From the NCBI GenBank assembly GCA_963662035.1, contig CAVLDO010000002.1, forward strand, positions 62,001 through 126,000: a stretch of 64,000 nt of DNA, given 5' to 3'. This document shows, piece after piece, positions 1-9,533 of the stretch. This DNA comes from Equibacterium sp963662035 (GTDB lineage: Bacteria > Bacteroidota > Bacteroidia > Bacteroidales > UBA932). The translations under genes were made by a program, and so were the position numbers. The notes under the pieces were generated by a model. The model was given only the letters and a program-made list of their open reading frames with translations, was not told where the DNA came from and did not search any database. Each line of letters begins with the position of its first letter. Within the stretch, counting starts at the first letter, position 1.

Positions 1-3000
1 GAGAGATTTTCAGTGCCGCTCTTTTTAAGCGTGAATGTGTCGGACTTCATTGTGGACAGCCGAATGGTAAAGCGGCTGCCGCGCCCCTGCGCGGAGGTGA
101 CACTGATTTGCCCTTTGTGCAGCTCCACCGCTTTTTTTGCGATGTCAAGGCCGATGCCGCTGCCGCCGGGATTGACGCCGCGCGACGATTCGGCGCACCA
201 GTAGCGGTTGAACACTTTTGGAAGGTCGTCTTGAGCGATGCCGCAGCCGGTGTCCTCAACCGATATCTCGGCATAATACATATCGTCGCTCTCGCCGGCG
301 CGGCGCACCGCCATAAGCACGCTGCCCCCGGCAGGGGTGAACTTAAGCGCGTTGGAAAGCAGGTTACCCAGCGCCGAAGCCATCTGAACCCTGTCCACCA
401 TAAACAGGTAGTCAGGATCTTCGCTGCTGAAGCGGCCGCTGACGCCCTTGTCGGCAAAAGCCTGGGCATAGCCCTCCCAGACCTCCCTTGCAAACTCGCC
501 AAGGGCGACCGGGGTGGGCACGAACAGCACGGAGGAGCCGTCGGTGTTGAATTCTGCCATCTTGTGCAGCAGCAGGTTCATCTTCTGGGCGTTGCTCGCC
601 ACCGCCTCCAGCTCCCGCGTTTTGAGAGAGTCGGCCTCGCGGCTCTTGAGATTGGCCAGGAACCCGAGGATTATGCTCAGCGGACTCTTGAAGTCGTGCA
701 CCACATTGTTCAGAAATTCGCTCTTGCTGTCGGCCATAGCTATGGCGCGCTCCCGCTCGCGGTGCTCCTGCTGCAGCCGGTCGCGGATTTTCCAGTAGCG
801 CAGGGCGGAGAATATCAGTGCGGCGGCCAGCAGCCCGTACAGGGCGTATGCGGCGGGTGTCGCATACCAGGGCGGGGTTATGCGCACTTGGATTGCTGCG
901 GCATCCTCTGGCGGGCTTGCGGCGCTGCGGTATTCGAAAGTGTAGCGCCCGGCAGGTACATTTATGAACGAGGCCTTGTTCTCTTCCCGCTCCAGAGGGC
1001 GCCACGAATTGTCGAATCCCCGCAGGCGGTAGAGCATCACATCGTCCCGGCTGCCGAATGAAAAGGTGGAAAGGGAGATCGAAAATGAGCCGAGAGAGTG
1101 GGGCAGTACTATCTTTGACGCGTGGCCGGCGTCTTGTGCAAGAATCACTCTGCCGTCGTATTTCACCCCCGGACGGATGCGCTCCTCTCCGGCGTAAAGA
1201 TCCGTGATTCGGACTTTCTGCACTTTTGCCGAATCTCCGGCAGGGGCGCCCGAAAACTCCAGCACTCCGTCAACCGTGCCGAAGTAGAGCCTGCCTCCCG
1301 CGTGACATACGCTCATAAGGGGCATCCCCTCTGCGGGGAAGTGCTCCCATAGACTGCTTGAGGGGTCGTAGGAGGCCAAAGTAGACCGTCCGGCCGTCCA
1401 TACTTTGCCGCCGCAGATGTCCAAGGCTATCACATAGGCCTGCAAACCTTCGATTTTCTGCAGGGAGAGGCCGTCGCCCAGGGAGAACAGGGCTTTGTCG
1501 GTGCCGATCCACAGCTTTCCCTCCCCGCTTCTGGCGGTGATTATGAAGCAGTCGGCAGGCATTTCAACGCGCTGCAGAGAATCCATTCCGGCGTTCAGAA
1601 TGTCGATTGCATCGCTGTAGATTATATGCAGCCGGCCGTCGTGGAATATGAGGTCTCGGATTATGTCGCTCTTTAGGGCCGGGGTGGAGGTGCGGCTCAG
1701 GTGACGGCTGCACATCACGGTGCCCCGCGCACTGCAGAGCTGCCGCTTGTCCATGATGAACAGTCCGCCGTCGTATGTGCCAAGGCACAGGTGTCCGGAG
1801 CCGTCCTCTGCAATGGCATACATCCAGTTGGGGCTGTAAAGGCCGGAGGGCTCCGCGATGCGGCAGTTTTCAATCTTGCCGCTGGAGTAGTCGAAGAAGT
1901 CCAGCCCGCCGTCGGAGGCTATCCATAGACGGGAGCCGTCGTCGTAGAGGTCGCGCACCTTGTTGTGGGAGAGGCGGCCGCGCATCGAGGGGGTGTCGGC
2001 CTTGAACGTAATGCCGCCGCCGAGATCGCTCCTGCAGCAGATCAGACCGCCCCGTCCGCCCATCCAGAGGTTGCCGTCGCTGCCCGCAGTAATAATGCCT
2101 ATGTCCAGACCTTCGGTGCTGCCGGTGATGCGGTCTATGCGGGTGAATCGGTAGGGACGCCCGGTGAAGGCCGAGGCGGCCCCGTGGTCGGTGCCGAACC
2201 ACAGGTTGCCCGCAGCATCCTCTTCCACGGCCCACACTACATTGTTGGGAATCGAGGAAGGGTCGCTGACATCGTGGCGGAAAAATTCGATGCGGCCGCC
2301 GCCTGTCAAGGTCGCCGCGCCGTTGTCGGTCCCCATCCAAAGGGTGTCGCCGTGGTAGCGGAAGGTTTTTATCGGGATGTTGTCCAGCAAATGTTTTAGG
2401 CACAGCCCGCTTTTTGGGCTGTAGAGGCACAGCCCCGATTCGCTGCCCACCCACAGATTGCCGTCTGATGCAGGGCAGAGGTCCAGAGCCAGGCTCAAAT
2501 CACCTCCCAGATGGTGGCGCCTCCAGAGCCGGGAGCCTGCGGGCAGCTCCATCAGCGAACCGTAGGTGGTGGCCCATATGCTGCCGTAAATTTTGCGTAC
2601 CGACGTAAAGTGTCCGTCCAGCAGTTTTTCTGCAGTGTTATCAGAAAAGAGATAGAGTCCTGTGGTGGTGGCGGCCCAGATGCTGTCCCCCTTTGGCAGC
2701 ACCGATTTTATGTGCAGATCTCTGCTGCCGGCCACGGTGTGCAAGGCGTCTTTGACAGGGTCGTAGAGGCACAGCCCGCTGTCGGTGCCCGCAATCAGCA
2801 GAGCGCGCGAGGGCTCATAGACCAGCGTTTCTACGATGTTGTCGGGCAGCGAGAGGGTATCGCCGCTCTTGTGCCGCAGCTGCCGATAGTCGTAGCCGTC
2901 GTAGCGCAGCAGTCCGCTGTCGGTCCCCATCCATAGCGGGCCGTCTCCCTCCTGGGCGATTGCGAACACTGATGTGACTTTGCCCCCCGGCGGGGCTGCG

Positions 3001-3083
3001 CTGCGGAAGCGGACATCATCGGCTCTGCAGATGGCCCCGAGCGGCACGATGGCCGCGATAAATATGACAATCAGGCGTTTCAC
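1..3083 (-). CDS. Hybrid two-component system sensor kinase (HTCS), 3' end cut off by window edge
   Basis: Inner-membrane sensor of the hybrid two-component type that controls polysaccharide utilisation loci in Bacteroidetes. The GTG start at 3083 gives a signal sequence (MKRLIVIFIAAIVPLGAICRA), then a long periplasmic region of Reg_prop beta-propeller repeats (recurrent LWMGTD, LWIGTD and LWVGSE motifs), a Y_Y_Y-like domain near residues 665-740, a transmembrane helix (AAYALYGLLAAALIFSALRYW), a HisKA H-box with His at about residue 796 (HDFKSPLSIILG) and a HATPase domain with N-box (NLLSNALKF) and G-box (GGSGIGLD). I checked the start, a mid-propeller segment and the H-box: all are in the same frame, so there is no frameshift. 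The family normally continues into receiver and AraC-type DNA-binding domains, which would lie left of position 1. It is divergent from susC, so it very likely regulates that locus. Confidence 0.93.
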   Translation of the reverse strand, partial: MKRLIVIFIAAIVPLGAICRADDVRFRSAAPPGGKVTSVFAIAQEGDGPLWMGTDSGLLRYDGYDYRQLRHKSGDTLSLPDNIVETLVYEPSRALLIAGTDSGLCLYDPVKDALHTVAGSRDLHIKSVLPKGDSIWAATTTGLYLFSDNTAEKLLDGHFTSVRKIYGSIWATTYGSLMELPAGSRLWRRHHLGGDLSLALDLCPASDGNLWVGSESGLCLYSPKSGLCLKHLLDNIPIKTFRYHGDTLWMGTDNGAATLTGGGRIEFFRHDVSDPSSIPNNVVWAVEEDAAGNLWFGTDHGAASAFTGRPYRFTRIDRITGSTEGLDIGIITAGSDGNLWMGGRGGLICCRSDLGGGITFKADTPSMRGRLSHNKVRDLYDDGSRLWIASDGGLDFFDYSSGKIENCRIAEPSGLYSPNWMYAIAEDGSGHLCLGTYDGGLFIMDKRQLCSARGTVMCSRHLSRTSTPALKSDIIRDLIFHDGRLHIIYSDAIDILNAGMDSLQRVEMPADCFIITARSGEGKLWIGTDKALFSLGDGLSLQKIEGLQAYVIALDICGGKVWTAGRSTLASYDPSSSLWEHFPAEGMPLMSVCHAGGRLYFGTVDGVLEFSGAPAGDSAKVQKVRITDLYAGEERIRPGVKYDGRVILAQDAGHASKIVLPHSLGSFSISLSTFSFGSRDDVMLYRLRGFDNSWRPLEREENKASFINVPAGRYTFEYRSAASPPEDAAAIQVRITPPWYATPAAYALYGLLAAALIFSALRYWKIRDRLQQEHRERERAIAMADSKSEFLNNVVHDFKSPLSIILGFLANLKSREADSLKTRELEAVASNAQKMNLLLHKMAEFNTDGSSVLFVPTPVALGEFAREVWEGYAQAFADKGVSGRFSSEDPDYLFMVDRVQMASALGNLLSNALKFTPAGGSVLMAVRRAGESDDMYYAEISVEDTGCGIAQDDLPKVFNRYWCAESSRGVNPGGSGIGLDIAKKAVELHKGQISVTSAQGRGSRFTIRLSTMKSDTFTLKKSGTENL

Positions 3084-3102
3084 ACTTTAAAAATAGTAAA
3101 TA

Positions 3103-3134
3103 TGTCCGATTTGCGGCACCTTCTGTCCGATTTG
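3103..3134. promoter_or_regulatory. 21-bp-spaced direct repeat, candidate HTCS operator
   Basis: The 11-mer TGTCCGATTTG occurs twice in the same orientation, at 3103-3113 and 3124-3134, start-to-start distance exactly 21 bp (two helical turns). It lies in the 118-bp divergent gap between the sensor gene and susC, directly upstream of the susC -7 element. A direct repeat on one DNA face is the arrangement expected for a dimer of AraC-type domains such as those carried by HTCS proteins. The repeat is seen directly; its role as operator is inferred. Confidence 0.55.
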
Positions 3135-3160
3135 TTGTAGATGCTTGATGCCTCATTCTC

Positions 3161-3168
3161 TAATTTTG
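3161..3168 (+). promoter_or_regulatory. Probable susC promoter -7 element (TAATTTTG)
   Basis: TAATTTTG matches the Bacteroidetes -7 consensus TAnnTTTG and lies 34 bp upstream of the susC ATG. No TTG is present at the ideal 19-20 bp upstream spacing, which would fit a promoter that depends on an activator bound at the adjacent direct repeat. Confidence 0.45.
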
Positions 3169-3201
3169 TTAACGGCAAATAACCTAAAATCCTATAGAGC
3201 T

Positions 3202-6138
3202 ATGAAACAAAAATTTCTGAAGGCTGCCGCACTGATAGCCGCACTGATGGTGAGCGCGGCCGCCTTCTCCCAGAACCGGACCGTGAAAGGTAGGGTGAGC
3301 GACGATACGGGGCAGCCTTTGATTGCCCTGGCCGTGGTTGTGACCGGAACCTCCACCGGCGCGGTGACAGATGCCGACGGATACTATTCGATAAGTGTCC
3401 CCGATGGCGCAACGCTGACATTCTCTTATCTGGGCTACAAGACCCTGGTCGTCCCCTGCGATGGGCGCGATGTCATTGACGTGACGCTTATGAGCGATGC
3501 CGAAGTCCTTGGCGATGCGGTGATAATAGGCTACGGCACCACCGCCAAAAAGGATCTTACGGGCGCCGTTACCGCCGTGGGCACCAAGGAGTTCAACAAG
3601 GGGCTCGTATCATCTGCCGAGCAGCTGATCAACGGCCGTGTGGCGGGCGTGCAGATTATGTCCACCAGCGGTTCGCCCACATCGGGAAGCACCATCCGCA
3701 TCCGCGGCGGCGCCTCGCTCAATGCCTCCAACGACCCTCTGATAGTGCTGGACGGCATTCCTCTGGAAATCGGCGGCATCAGCGGCAACGACGGCAACTT
3801 CCTCTCTATGATCAACCCCGCCGACATCGAGAGTATGACTGTGCTCAAGGATGCCTCCTCCACCGCGATCTACGGCTCCCGCGCATCCAACGGCGTGATA
3901 ATCATCACCACCAAGAAGGGAAGCGGCAAGGGGCTCACGGTGAGTGTGAATTCCACCCAGTCGGTGCAGTGGAAGAGCCGTCTGGCCGATATGCTCTCCA
4001 CCGACCAGTTCGTCAATTTGGTGAGCTCCCTGGACGATAGCTATACATCTCTGCTTGGAAGCAGCCGCACCGACTGGAACAGCCAGATCTACACCCCCGC
4101 GCTTGGCACCGACAATCTGGTGAGCCTCTCGGGCCGCGTGGCAGAGAATTTCCCCTTGCGGGCCTCTCTGGGCTATTACAGCCAGGACGGCGTGCTAAAG
4201 ACAGACAACGCACAGCGCGCTACGGCCAACATTTCTTTGAACCCCACATTCTTCGACGATTATCTCAAACTGGGATTCAACGTCAAGGGTTCCTATAATC
4301 ACAACCGCTTTGCGCCGCAGGGGGCGATCTGGAACGCCGCCACATTCAACCCGACCCTTCCCGTCTATTCCGGCAAGGATTATCTTGGGGGCTACACCGA
4401 GATAGAAACAGACGGCGTGCCCAATTCAGATGCTGTGAAGAACCCGCTGGGCCTTTTAGAGCAGACCAATGCCCGCAGCAGGGTTTACAGGGTTGTGGCC
4501 AACGCCGAGGCGGACTACCGGATGCACTTCCTGCCCGATTTGAAGCTGCATTTGGCATACGGCTATGATTATGCGCAGGGCAGCGGCTACACATCGGTTC
4601 CAGAGACTGCCGCCTCCCATTATTATAATAAGGGCTATTATGCACCTTACGGCCCGCAGCGCAAGCACAACAGCCTCTTTACGGCATATCTCAACTACAG
4701 CACCTATGCCGGCAAGCTGCATATCGACGCCACTGCCGGCTACGATGTCCAGTATTGGAAATCGACCACTGCCGGCGGGGATACCTACAATGCGGCGGGC
4801 GAGAGCCTCAACACTGCGTATCTGCCGACGGACTACCGCCACGCGCTCATGTCATATTACGGCCGAATGAACCTCTCGTACGATTCCCGCTATATGCTCA
4901 CCGCCACGGTGCGCCGCGACGGTACCTCGCGCTTCTCTCCCGACTCCCGATGGGGCACCTTCCCCTCCGTGGCCCTGGCCTGGAATCTGTCTCAGGAACA
5001 TTTTCTGCGTGACAACGCCGTTGTAAACAACCTCAAGATACGCGCCAGCTACGGCGTCACCGGCCAGCAGGACGGCATAGGCGACTACAACTACATGCCG
5101 GTATATTATTCCGGCACCGACAACAACAAGTACATCGGCAGCGACGGGGGCTACATCGCCACAATGCTCCCTTCTGCTTATGTCTCCAGCCTCAAGTGGG
5201 AGACAACCGACAGCTGGAACGTCGGCTTTGACCTGGGCCTCTGGAGCGACCGTGTCACCGCCTCAGTGGACTATTACAACCGCAAGACATACGACCTGCT
5301 GGCCACCGTGCCGACGGCTGCGGGCACTAACTTTGCAAAGACAGTCACCACCAATGTGGGCAATATGTCCAGCGAAGGTATCGAGGCCACAGTCGGCTTC
5401 GTGCCGGTGCAGACCCGCGACTGGACCTGGTCACTGGGGGCTAACTTCACCTGGCAGAGGGTGCGCATCACCAATCTGACCCTTGTGGACAACGGCGAAG
5501 TCACCGAGACTCTTGTGGGGCCCACAATCGACGAGAAGTATGTGCAGGTTATGACGGAGGGTGAGGCGCCCTACAGCTTCTTCGTATATAAGCAGCTTTA
5601 TGACGAAGCGGGCAAGCCCATAGAAGGGGGCTATGCCGACCTGAACAACGACGGCAGCATCACGATAGACGACCGCTACTGCTATCACAGCCCCGCCGCC
5701 GACCTGCTGATGGGCTTCAATACATCGCTCAGCTATAAGAAACTGACCGTCTCGGCCGCCTTCCGCGCAAGCGTGGGCAACTATGTCTATAACGCGATGG
5801 CGGTGAACACCGGCGCGCTGGAGACAATGAAATACAGCGCCCCGCAGCTCAACAATCTCCACTCGAGCTATCTTGAGACAGGCTTTGCCGTGCGTCAGTT
5901 CTATTCTGACCACTATGTGGAAAATGCATCGTTCCTCAAGATGGACAATCTCACGGTGAGCTACGACTTCGGCCGCCTCTGCAACAACGCCTTCGGCCTG
6001 AGGCTCTCGGCCCTGCTGCAGAACGTGTTCACTATCACCGGCTACAGCGGCGTGGATCCCGAGGTGCCCAACGGATTCGACAGTTCGTTCTATCCCCGCC
6101 CCCGCATTTTTTCTCTCAGCCTCGGACTTGATTTCTAA
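3202..6138 (+). CDS. susC: SusC/RagA-family TonB-linked outer-membrane transporter
   Basis: Outer-membrane TonB-dependent channel that imports oligosaccharides together with its SusD lid. The chosen ATG at 3202 begins a clean signal peptide (MKQKFLKAAALIAALMVSAAAFSQ); an in-frame ATG at 3145 would add 19 residues ahead of it and overlaps the promoter. The protein then shows a carboxypeptidase-regulatory-like domain (about 25-105), the SusC plug region with the family segments VIIGYGT and DLTGAVTAV and the TonB plug sequence TIRIRGGASLNASNDPLIVLDG, and a 22-strand-type barrel ending in Phe (LSLGLDF). 978 residues is normal for the family. Its stop codon overlaps the susD start (TAATG), so the two are co-translated. 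It is the first gene of the galactan locus. Confidence 0.97.
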   Translation: MKQKFLKAAALIAALMVSAAAFSQNRTVKGRVSDDTGQPLIALAVVVTGTSTGAVTDADGYYSISVPDGATLTFSYLGYKTLVVPCDGRDVIDVTLMSDAEVLGDAVIIGYGTTAKKDLTGAVTAVGTKEFNKGLVSSAEQLINGRVAGVQIMSTSGSPTSGSTIRIRGGASLNASNDPLIVLDGIPLEIGGISGNDGNFLSMINPADIESMTVLKDASSTAIYGSRASNGVIIITTKKGSGKGLTVSVNSTQSVQWKSRLADMLSTDQFVNLVSSLDDSYTSLLGSSRTDWNSQIYTPALGTDNLVSLSGRVAENFPLRASLGYYSQDGVLKTDNAQRATANISLNPTFFDDYLKLGFNVKGSYNHNRFAPQGAIWNAATFNPTLPVYSGKDYLGGYTEIETDGVPNSDAVKNPLGLLEQTNARSRVYRVVANAEADYRMHFLPDLKLHLAYGYDYAQGSGYTSVPETAASHYYNKGYYAPYGPQRKHNSLFTAYLNYSTYAGKLHIDATAGYDVQYWKSTTAGGDTYNAAGESLNTAYLPTDYRHALMSYYGRMNLSYDSRYMLTATVRRDGTSRFSPDSRWGTFPSVALAWNLSQEHFLRDNAVVNNLKIRASYGVTGQQDGIGDYNYMPVYYSGTDNNKYIGSDGGYIATMLPSAYVSSLKWETTDSWNVGFDLGLWSDRVTASVDYYNRKTYDLLATVPTAAGTNFAKTVTTNVGNMSSEGIEATVGFVPVQTRDWTWSLGANFTWQRVRITNLTLVDNGEVTETLVGPTIDEKYVQVMTEGEAPYSFFVYKQLYDEAGKPIEGGYADLNNDGSITIDDRYCYHSPAADLLMGFNTSLSYKKLTVSAAFRASVGNYVYNAMAVNTGALETMKYSAPQLNNLHSSYLETGFAVRQFYSDHYVENASFLKMDNLTVSYDFGRLCNNAFGLRLSALLQNVFTITGYSGVDPEVPNGFDSSFYPRPRIFSLSLGLDF

Positions 6139-7772
6139 TGAGTACAACAATGAAAAAGATATTAATAGCAATCGCGGCCGCATTCTCGTTTGCCGGATGC
6201 ACCCTGCTGGACCAGTATCCCCACACCGAGACCACATCCAACACGGCATATGCCAGCGCGGCCAATTATGAGGCGGTGCTCTGCGGCATCTACACCTCTA
6301 TGATAGTGAACCTGCCCGGCATCTCCTCCGATGACCGTTTCCAGAACTATACCCGCTCTCTGGTGATGTTTCAGGAGGCGACAACCGACAATATGGACAA
6401 TGTCTGGGCTGCCGGCGAAAGCACGACCAACCTCAACAACCTCTGCTGGACAGCGGGCGATTCCTGGATTTCCGCCATGTATTATCACATCTACAACATA
6501 GTGGCGCTCTGCAACGAGTTTATCCGGAGCTCTTCTGACGGCAATATCTCCAGTTTCACGGCAGAGGAGCAGGCGAAGATAGTCCGCTGGAGAAACGAGG
6601 CCCGCTGCCTGCGCGCGCTTGCCTACTCCCATGCCCTGGATATGTTCCCCGCCGTGCCGTTTGTAGACGAGAGTGACAATGTGGGCTCGTACACCCCCGG
6701 CACATACACGCGCGAGAAACTGTTCGAATATCTTCGCGGCGAACTCTCTGACCTTTGCACCGCCGGCGCTCTGCCCGAGAAGGAATATGGACACGCCACC
6801 CGGGGGACGGCCGCGGCGCTGCTGGCGCGCATCTGCCTCAACGGCGAAGTATACACCGGCCAGCCCTGGTATTCAGAGTGCATAGCGGCCTGCAAAACCG
6901 TTCTGGAGTGCGGCTATTCTCTTGAAAGCGACTATTCAAAGCTGTTCAATGCCGACAACTACAAGCGCACGAATGAGATAATCTTTGCCCTTGCCAGCAA
7001 CTCCACCAACACGGTTGCGTGGGGCGCCGGCACCTATCTTGTCTGCGGCACCCGCTTTGACAACGATGCCGGAATGACCGAGGACTTTGGCGTGGCATCT
7101 CCCTGGAACTGCCTCAGGAGCCGTCCGGAGCTTGTCGCAAAATTCGAGGACGGCGACAGCCGCAAGCTTTTCGGCAGCCGCAACCGCGCAACATATACCG
7201 AAACTCCCGATGTGGGGTGGTACAAGGTTGAAGGCGACACGAAGTATGTCTATAGCGACCGTCCCCAGACCATCATAGGCCACGACGAGACCACTTCTGG
7301 CTGGCTGATAAACAAATGGACCAATCTCACCGATGCGGGAGAGGTGGCCAGCGACACAGCCAACAACGGTGCGGAGACCGACTTTTTGGTGCTGCGTCTT
7401 GCGGATGTCTATCTTATGCTCGCGGAAGCGGTGCTGCGCGGAGGTGACGGCGCCACAATGTCCGATGCCCTCGGCTACGTGAATCTGGTGCGCGAACGCG
7501 CATTCGGCGCCGGAGGCGGACTCATCTCCCAAAGCGATCTCACTCTTGACTTTATTCTGGACGAGCGCGCCCGCGAACTCTACACCGAGTGCGTCCGCCG
7601 CACCGACCTCATCCGCTTTGACAAATTCACATCAGGCTACAACTGGAATTGGAAGGGCGGCGTAAAGGATGGCAAGGATGTGGACAGCAAGTACCGCTTC
7701 ATCCCCATCCCCGAGGCGGAACTCTCCGCAAATCCCCAGATGAAGGCAATCAACACCGAGTACGGATTCTAA
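6138..7772 (+). CDS. susD: SusD/RagB-family glycan-binding outer-membrane lipoprotein
   Basis: Surface lipoprotein that forms the hinged, sugar-binding lid on SusC. It has a lipoprotein signal with lipobox FAGC (Cys21, counting from the ATG at 6138), then the SusD N-terminal tetratricopeptide region and the typical C-terminal segments (DFLVLRLADVYLMLAEAVLR; FILDERARELYTECVRRTDLIRF). It ends with the usual KYRFIPIPEAEL and NPQMKA. A second in-frame ATG at 6150 starts the more conventional MKKILIA signal; the true start could be either. The gene overlaps susC by one base and is followed 13 bp later by the susE-like gene. Confidence 0.97.
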   Translation: MSTTMKKILIAIAAAFSFAGCTLLDQYPHTETTSNTAYASAANYEAVLCGIYTSMIVNLPGISSDDRFQNYTRSLVMFQEATTDNMDNVWAAGESTTNLNNLCWTAGDSWISAMYYHIYNIVALCNEFIRSSSDGNISSFTAEEQAKIVRWRNEARCLRALAYSHALDMFPAVPFVDESDNVGSYTPGTYTREKLFEYLRGELSDLCTAGALPEKEYGHATRGTAAALLARICLNGEVYTGQPWYSECIAACKTVLECGYSLESDYSKLFNADNYKRTNEIIFALASNSTNTVAWGAGTYLVCGTRFDNDAGMTEDFGVASPWNCLRSRPELVAKFEDGDSRKLFGSRNRATYTETPDVGWYKVEGDTKYVYSDRPQTIIGHDETTSGWLINKWTNLTDAGEVASDTANNGAETDFLVLRLADVYLMLAEAVLRGGDGATMSDALGYVNLVRERAFGAGGGLISQSDLTLDFILDERARELYTECVRRTDLIRFDKFTSGYNWNWKGGVKDGKDVDSKYRFIPIPEAELSANPQMKAINTEYGF

Positions 7773-7785
7773 AAAACAAATCACA

Positions 7786-9531
7786 ATGAAAAAACTTTTA
7801 TACATATTCTCCATCGCGGCGGCGCTGCTTTCGGTCTCCTGCGAGAAGGATGCTGAGACAATCACCGTATCCGAGCCAAGCGCCCCGACCGCTCTCAGCG
7901 CAAATCCTGACAACATCACATTATCCATAGACAACACCGATGCGCTGGCTCTGACCCTGGTCTGGAAAGCCGGGGATAAGGCCACCTCAAGCGACCCCAC
8001 CGTGGCCCTGCCGGAAAGTCTTGTGCCGCAGAGTGCGCAGTTCTCCAGCGATGCGGCCTTCGCCACGTTCACCGAAGTTTCGCTTGAGTCGGACGCCACT
8101 GCCCTGCAGCTTACAGGCGCGCAGTTGAGTCAGATACTCACCAAACTGGGACTCACCGAGTCTGTGGAGTATGAAATATATGTCCGCGTGGGCGTTTCGA
8201 TGAACAAGAAGTCATACTTCTGCGATGCCGTAAAAATCAAAATCACCCCTTATGCGGTGGAGACGGGCATTATGAACATCGTGGACAAGAACGACACCGA
8301 GAAGGTTGTGGCCACCCTGCGCAGCAGCGAATCGGATGCAGAACTCTTCTGCGGATTTGCCGCGACTCCCGGCACCTGGTACAACTTCTACTTCATATCT
8401 GCCGACGGCGTTTATTGGGGCTGCGATGACAGCTGGACTGCCTACTCGCTGATTGCCGGCTCATATAACAACTGCTGGTTTGCAGAGCCTGCAGGATGTC
8501 AGTATGTGTTTGCCGACACCCGCGCTCAGAATTGGTGGCAAGTTTATTTGCCTGTCGTGACCGCCACCGCATCCGGCACCGCATACGAACTCAAGTTCTC
8601 AAGCAGCGCCTCCGCCTTTAGCGGCACTGTAATGACTGCAGAAGACAACGCCTGCATCACTCTCTCCGGAGCGGGACTTCGCTATGACGGCACCACCGGC
8701 GACTCGGCTTCCGCCGGCACCGAATATCCCTTCAGCCTCGCCCCTGACGAGTTGGGCGGCTTCAGTTTTGTCTCCGGAAGCAGCGACGCTGCCCTCACGA
8801 TAGCCAAGGCCGGCACTTACACCCTCACCCTGAATGTTGCCGACTACACCTGGACTCTCGCAGAGGGAGGCGACGATGGTGGCGATGAAGACGGCGACGA
8901 CACTGACCCCTGGCCCGCCGATCCCGACTACAGCGAGGCGAGTGGAGACGTGCTCTACATCAGCAGCGTGGATTCGGACAAGAACCCCACCGAGCAGACC
9001 GGCTGGCTGCTCAGGAGCGGCTCTCAATATCAGGGATACTTCTACTTCACCTCCTGGTATAACTTCGCCTTCGTGGACGGCGCCTCTGCGGCGGTGTACG
9101 GCTCTGCCCCCGTGGACGGCGGTCTCTACCGCCTCTATTGCGGTGCTTCCCGCTGGAATATCTGGTATGACAGCGAAACGGCTGCCTATGCCCGCGTGAC
9201 TGTGGACTGCGCCGATCGCAGCTGGAAATATGAAACCGTGAACACCATCAGCATCGTCGGCGACTTCAACAGCTGGAGCCTGGATGCCAATCAGATGGTA
9301 TTTGACGCACAGACAGGCACCTGGCAGTGCACTGTCAACGCCGAATCGTGGGGTACATACGGTATCCACTTCGTGGTCAACTCCGACTGGGACTGGTGCT
9401 TCACCGATTATGACGTCGACGGCAAGCTGGACATCGGCAAAGATGATTTTATGCCTGCGGTGAGTGCCGGCACCTACAAGATCACCATCGATCTGAATGA
9501 TCCCGAGAATATGACCATAAAATTTGAATAG
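7786..9531 (+). CDS. SusE/SusF-like glycan-binding outer-membrane lipoprotein
   Basis: Lipoprotein (lipobox SVSC, Cys19) of 581 residues occupying the SusE position after susD. The N-terminal part has the SusE-type Ig-like fold with LVWKAGD and YEIYVRVGV; the middle contains a beta-rich module (residues about 155-360); an Asp/Gly-rich linker (around residues 364-378) follows; then a second module and a C-terminal SusF-like starch-binding type domain beginning at ISIVGDFNSWS with several aromatic residues (WGTYGIHFVVNSDWDWCF). It probably holds galactan or its fragments at the cell surface; the ligand is inferred only from the two enzymes downstream. The next gene starts 2 bp after its stop. 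Confidence 0.85.
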   Translation: MKKLLYIFSIAAALLSVSCEKDAETITVSEPSAPTALSANPDNITLSIDNTDALALTLVWKAGDKATSSDPTVALPESLVPQSAQFSSDAAFATFTEVSLESDATALQLTGAQLSQILTKLGLTESVEYEIYVRVGVSMNKKSYFCDAVKIKITPYAVETGIMNIVDKNDTEKVVATLRSSESDAELFCGFAATPGTWYNFYFISADGVYWGCDDSWTAYSLIAGSYNNCWFAEPAGCQYVFADTRAQNWWQVYLPVVTATASGTAYELKFSSSASAFSGTVMTAEDNACITLSGAGLRYDGTTGDSASAGTEYPFSLAPDELGGFSFVSGSSDAALTIAKAGTYTLTLNVADYTWTLAEGGDDGGDEDGDDTDPWPADPDYSEASGDVLYISSVDSDKNPTEQTGWLLRSGSQYQGYFYFTSWYNFAFVDGASAAVYGSAPVDGGLYRLYCGASRWNIWYDSETAAYARVTVDCADRSWKYETVNTISIVGDFNSWSLDANQMVFDAQTGTWQCTVNAESWGTYGIHFVVNSDWDWCFTDYDVDGKLDIGKDDFMPAVSAGTYKITIDLNDPENMTIKFE

Positions 9532-9533
9532 AT

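Noticed and set aside
1..3083. Possible frameshift in the sensor kinase, since no single uninterrupted ATG frame covers it
   Set aside because: The gene starts with GTG at 3083; start, mid-propeller region and H-box are all in the same frame.
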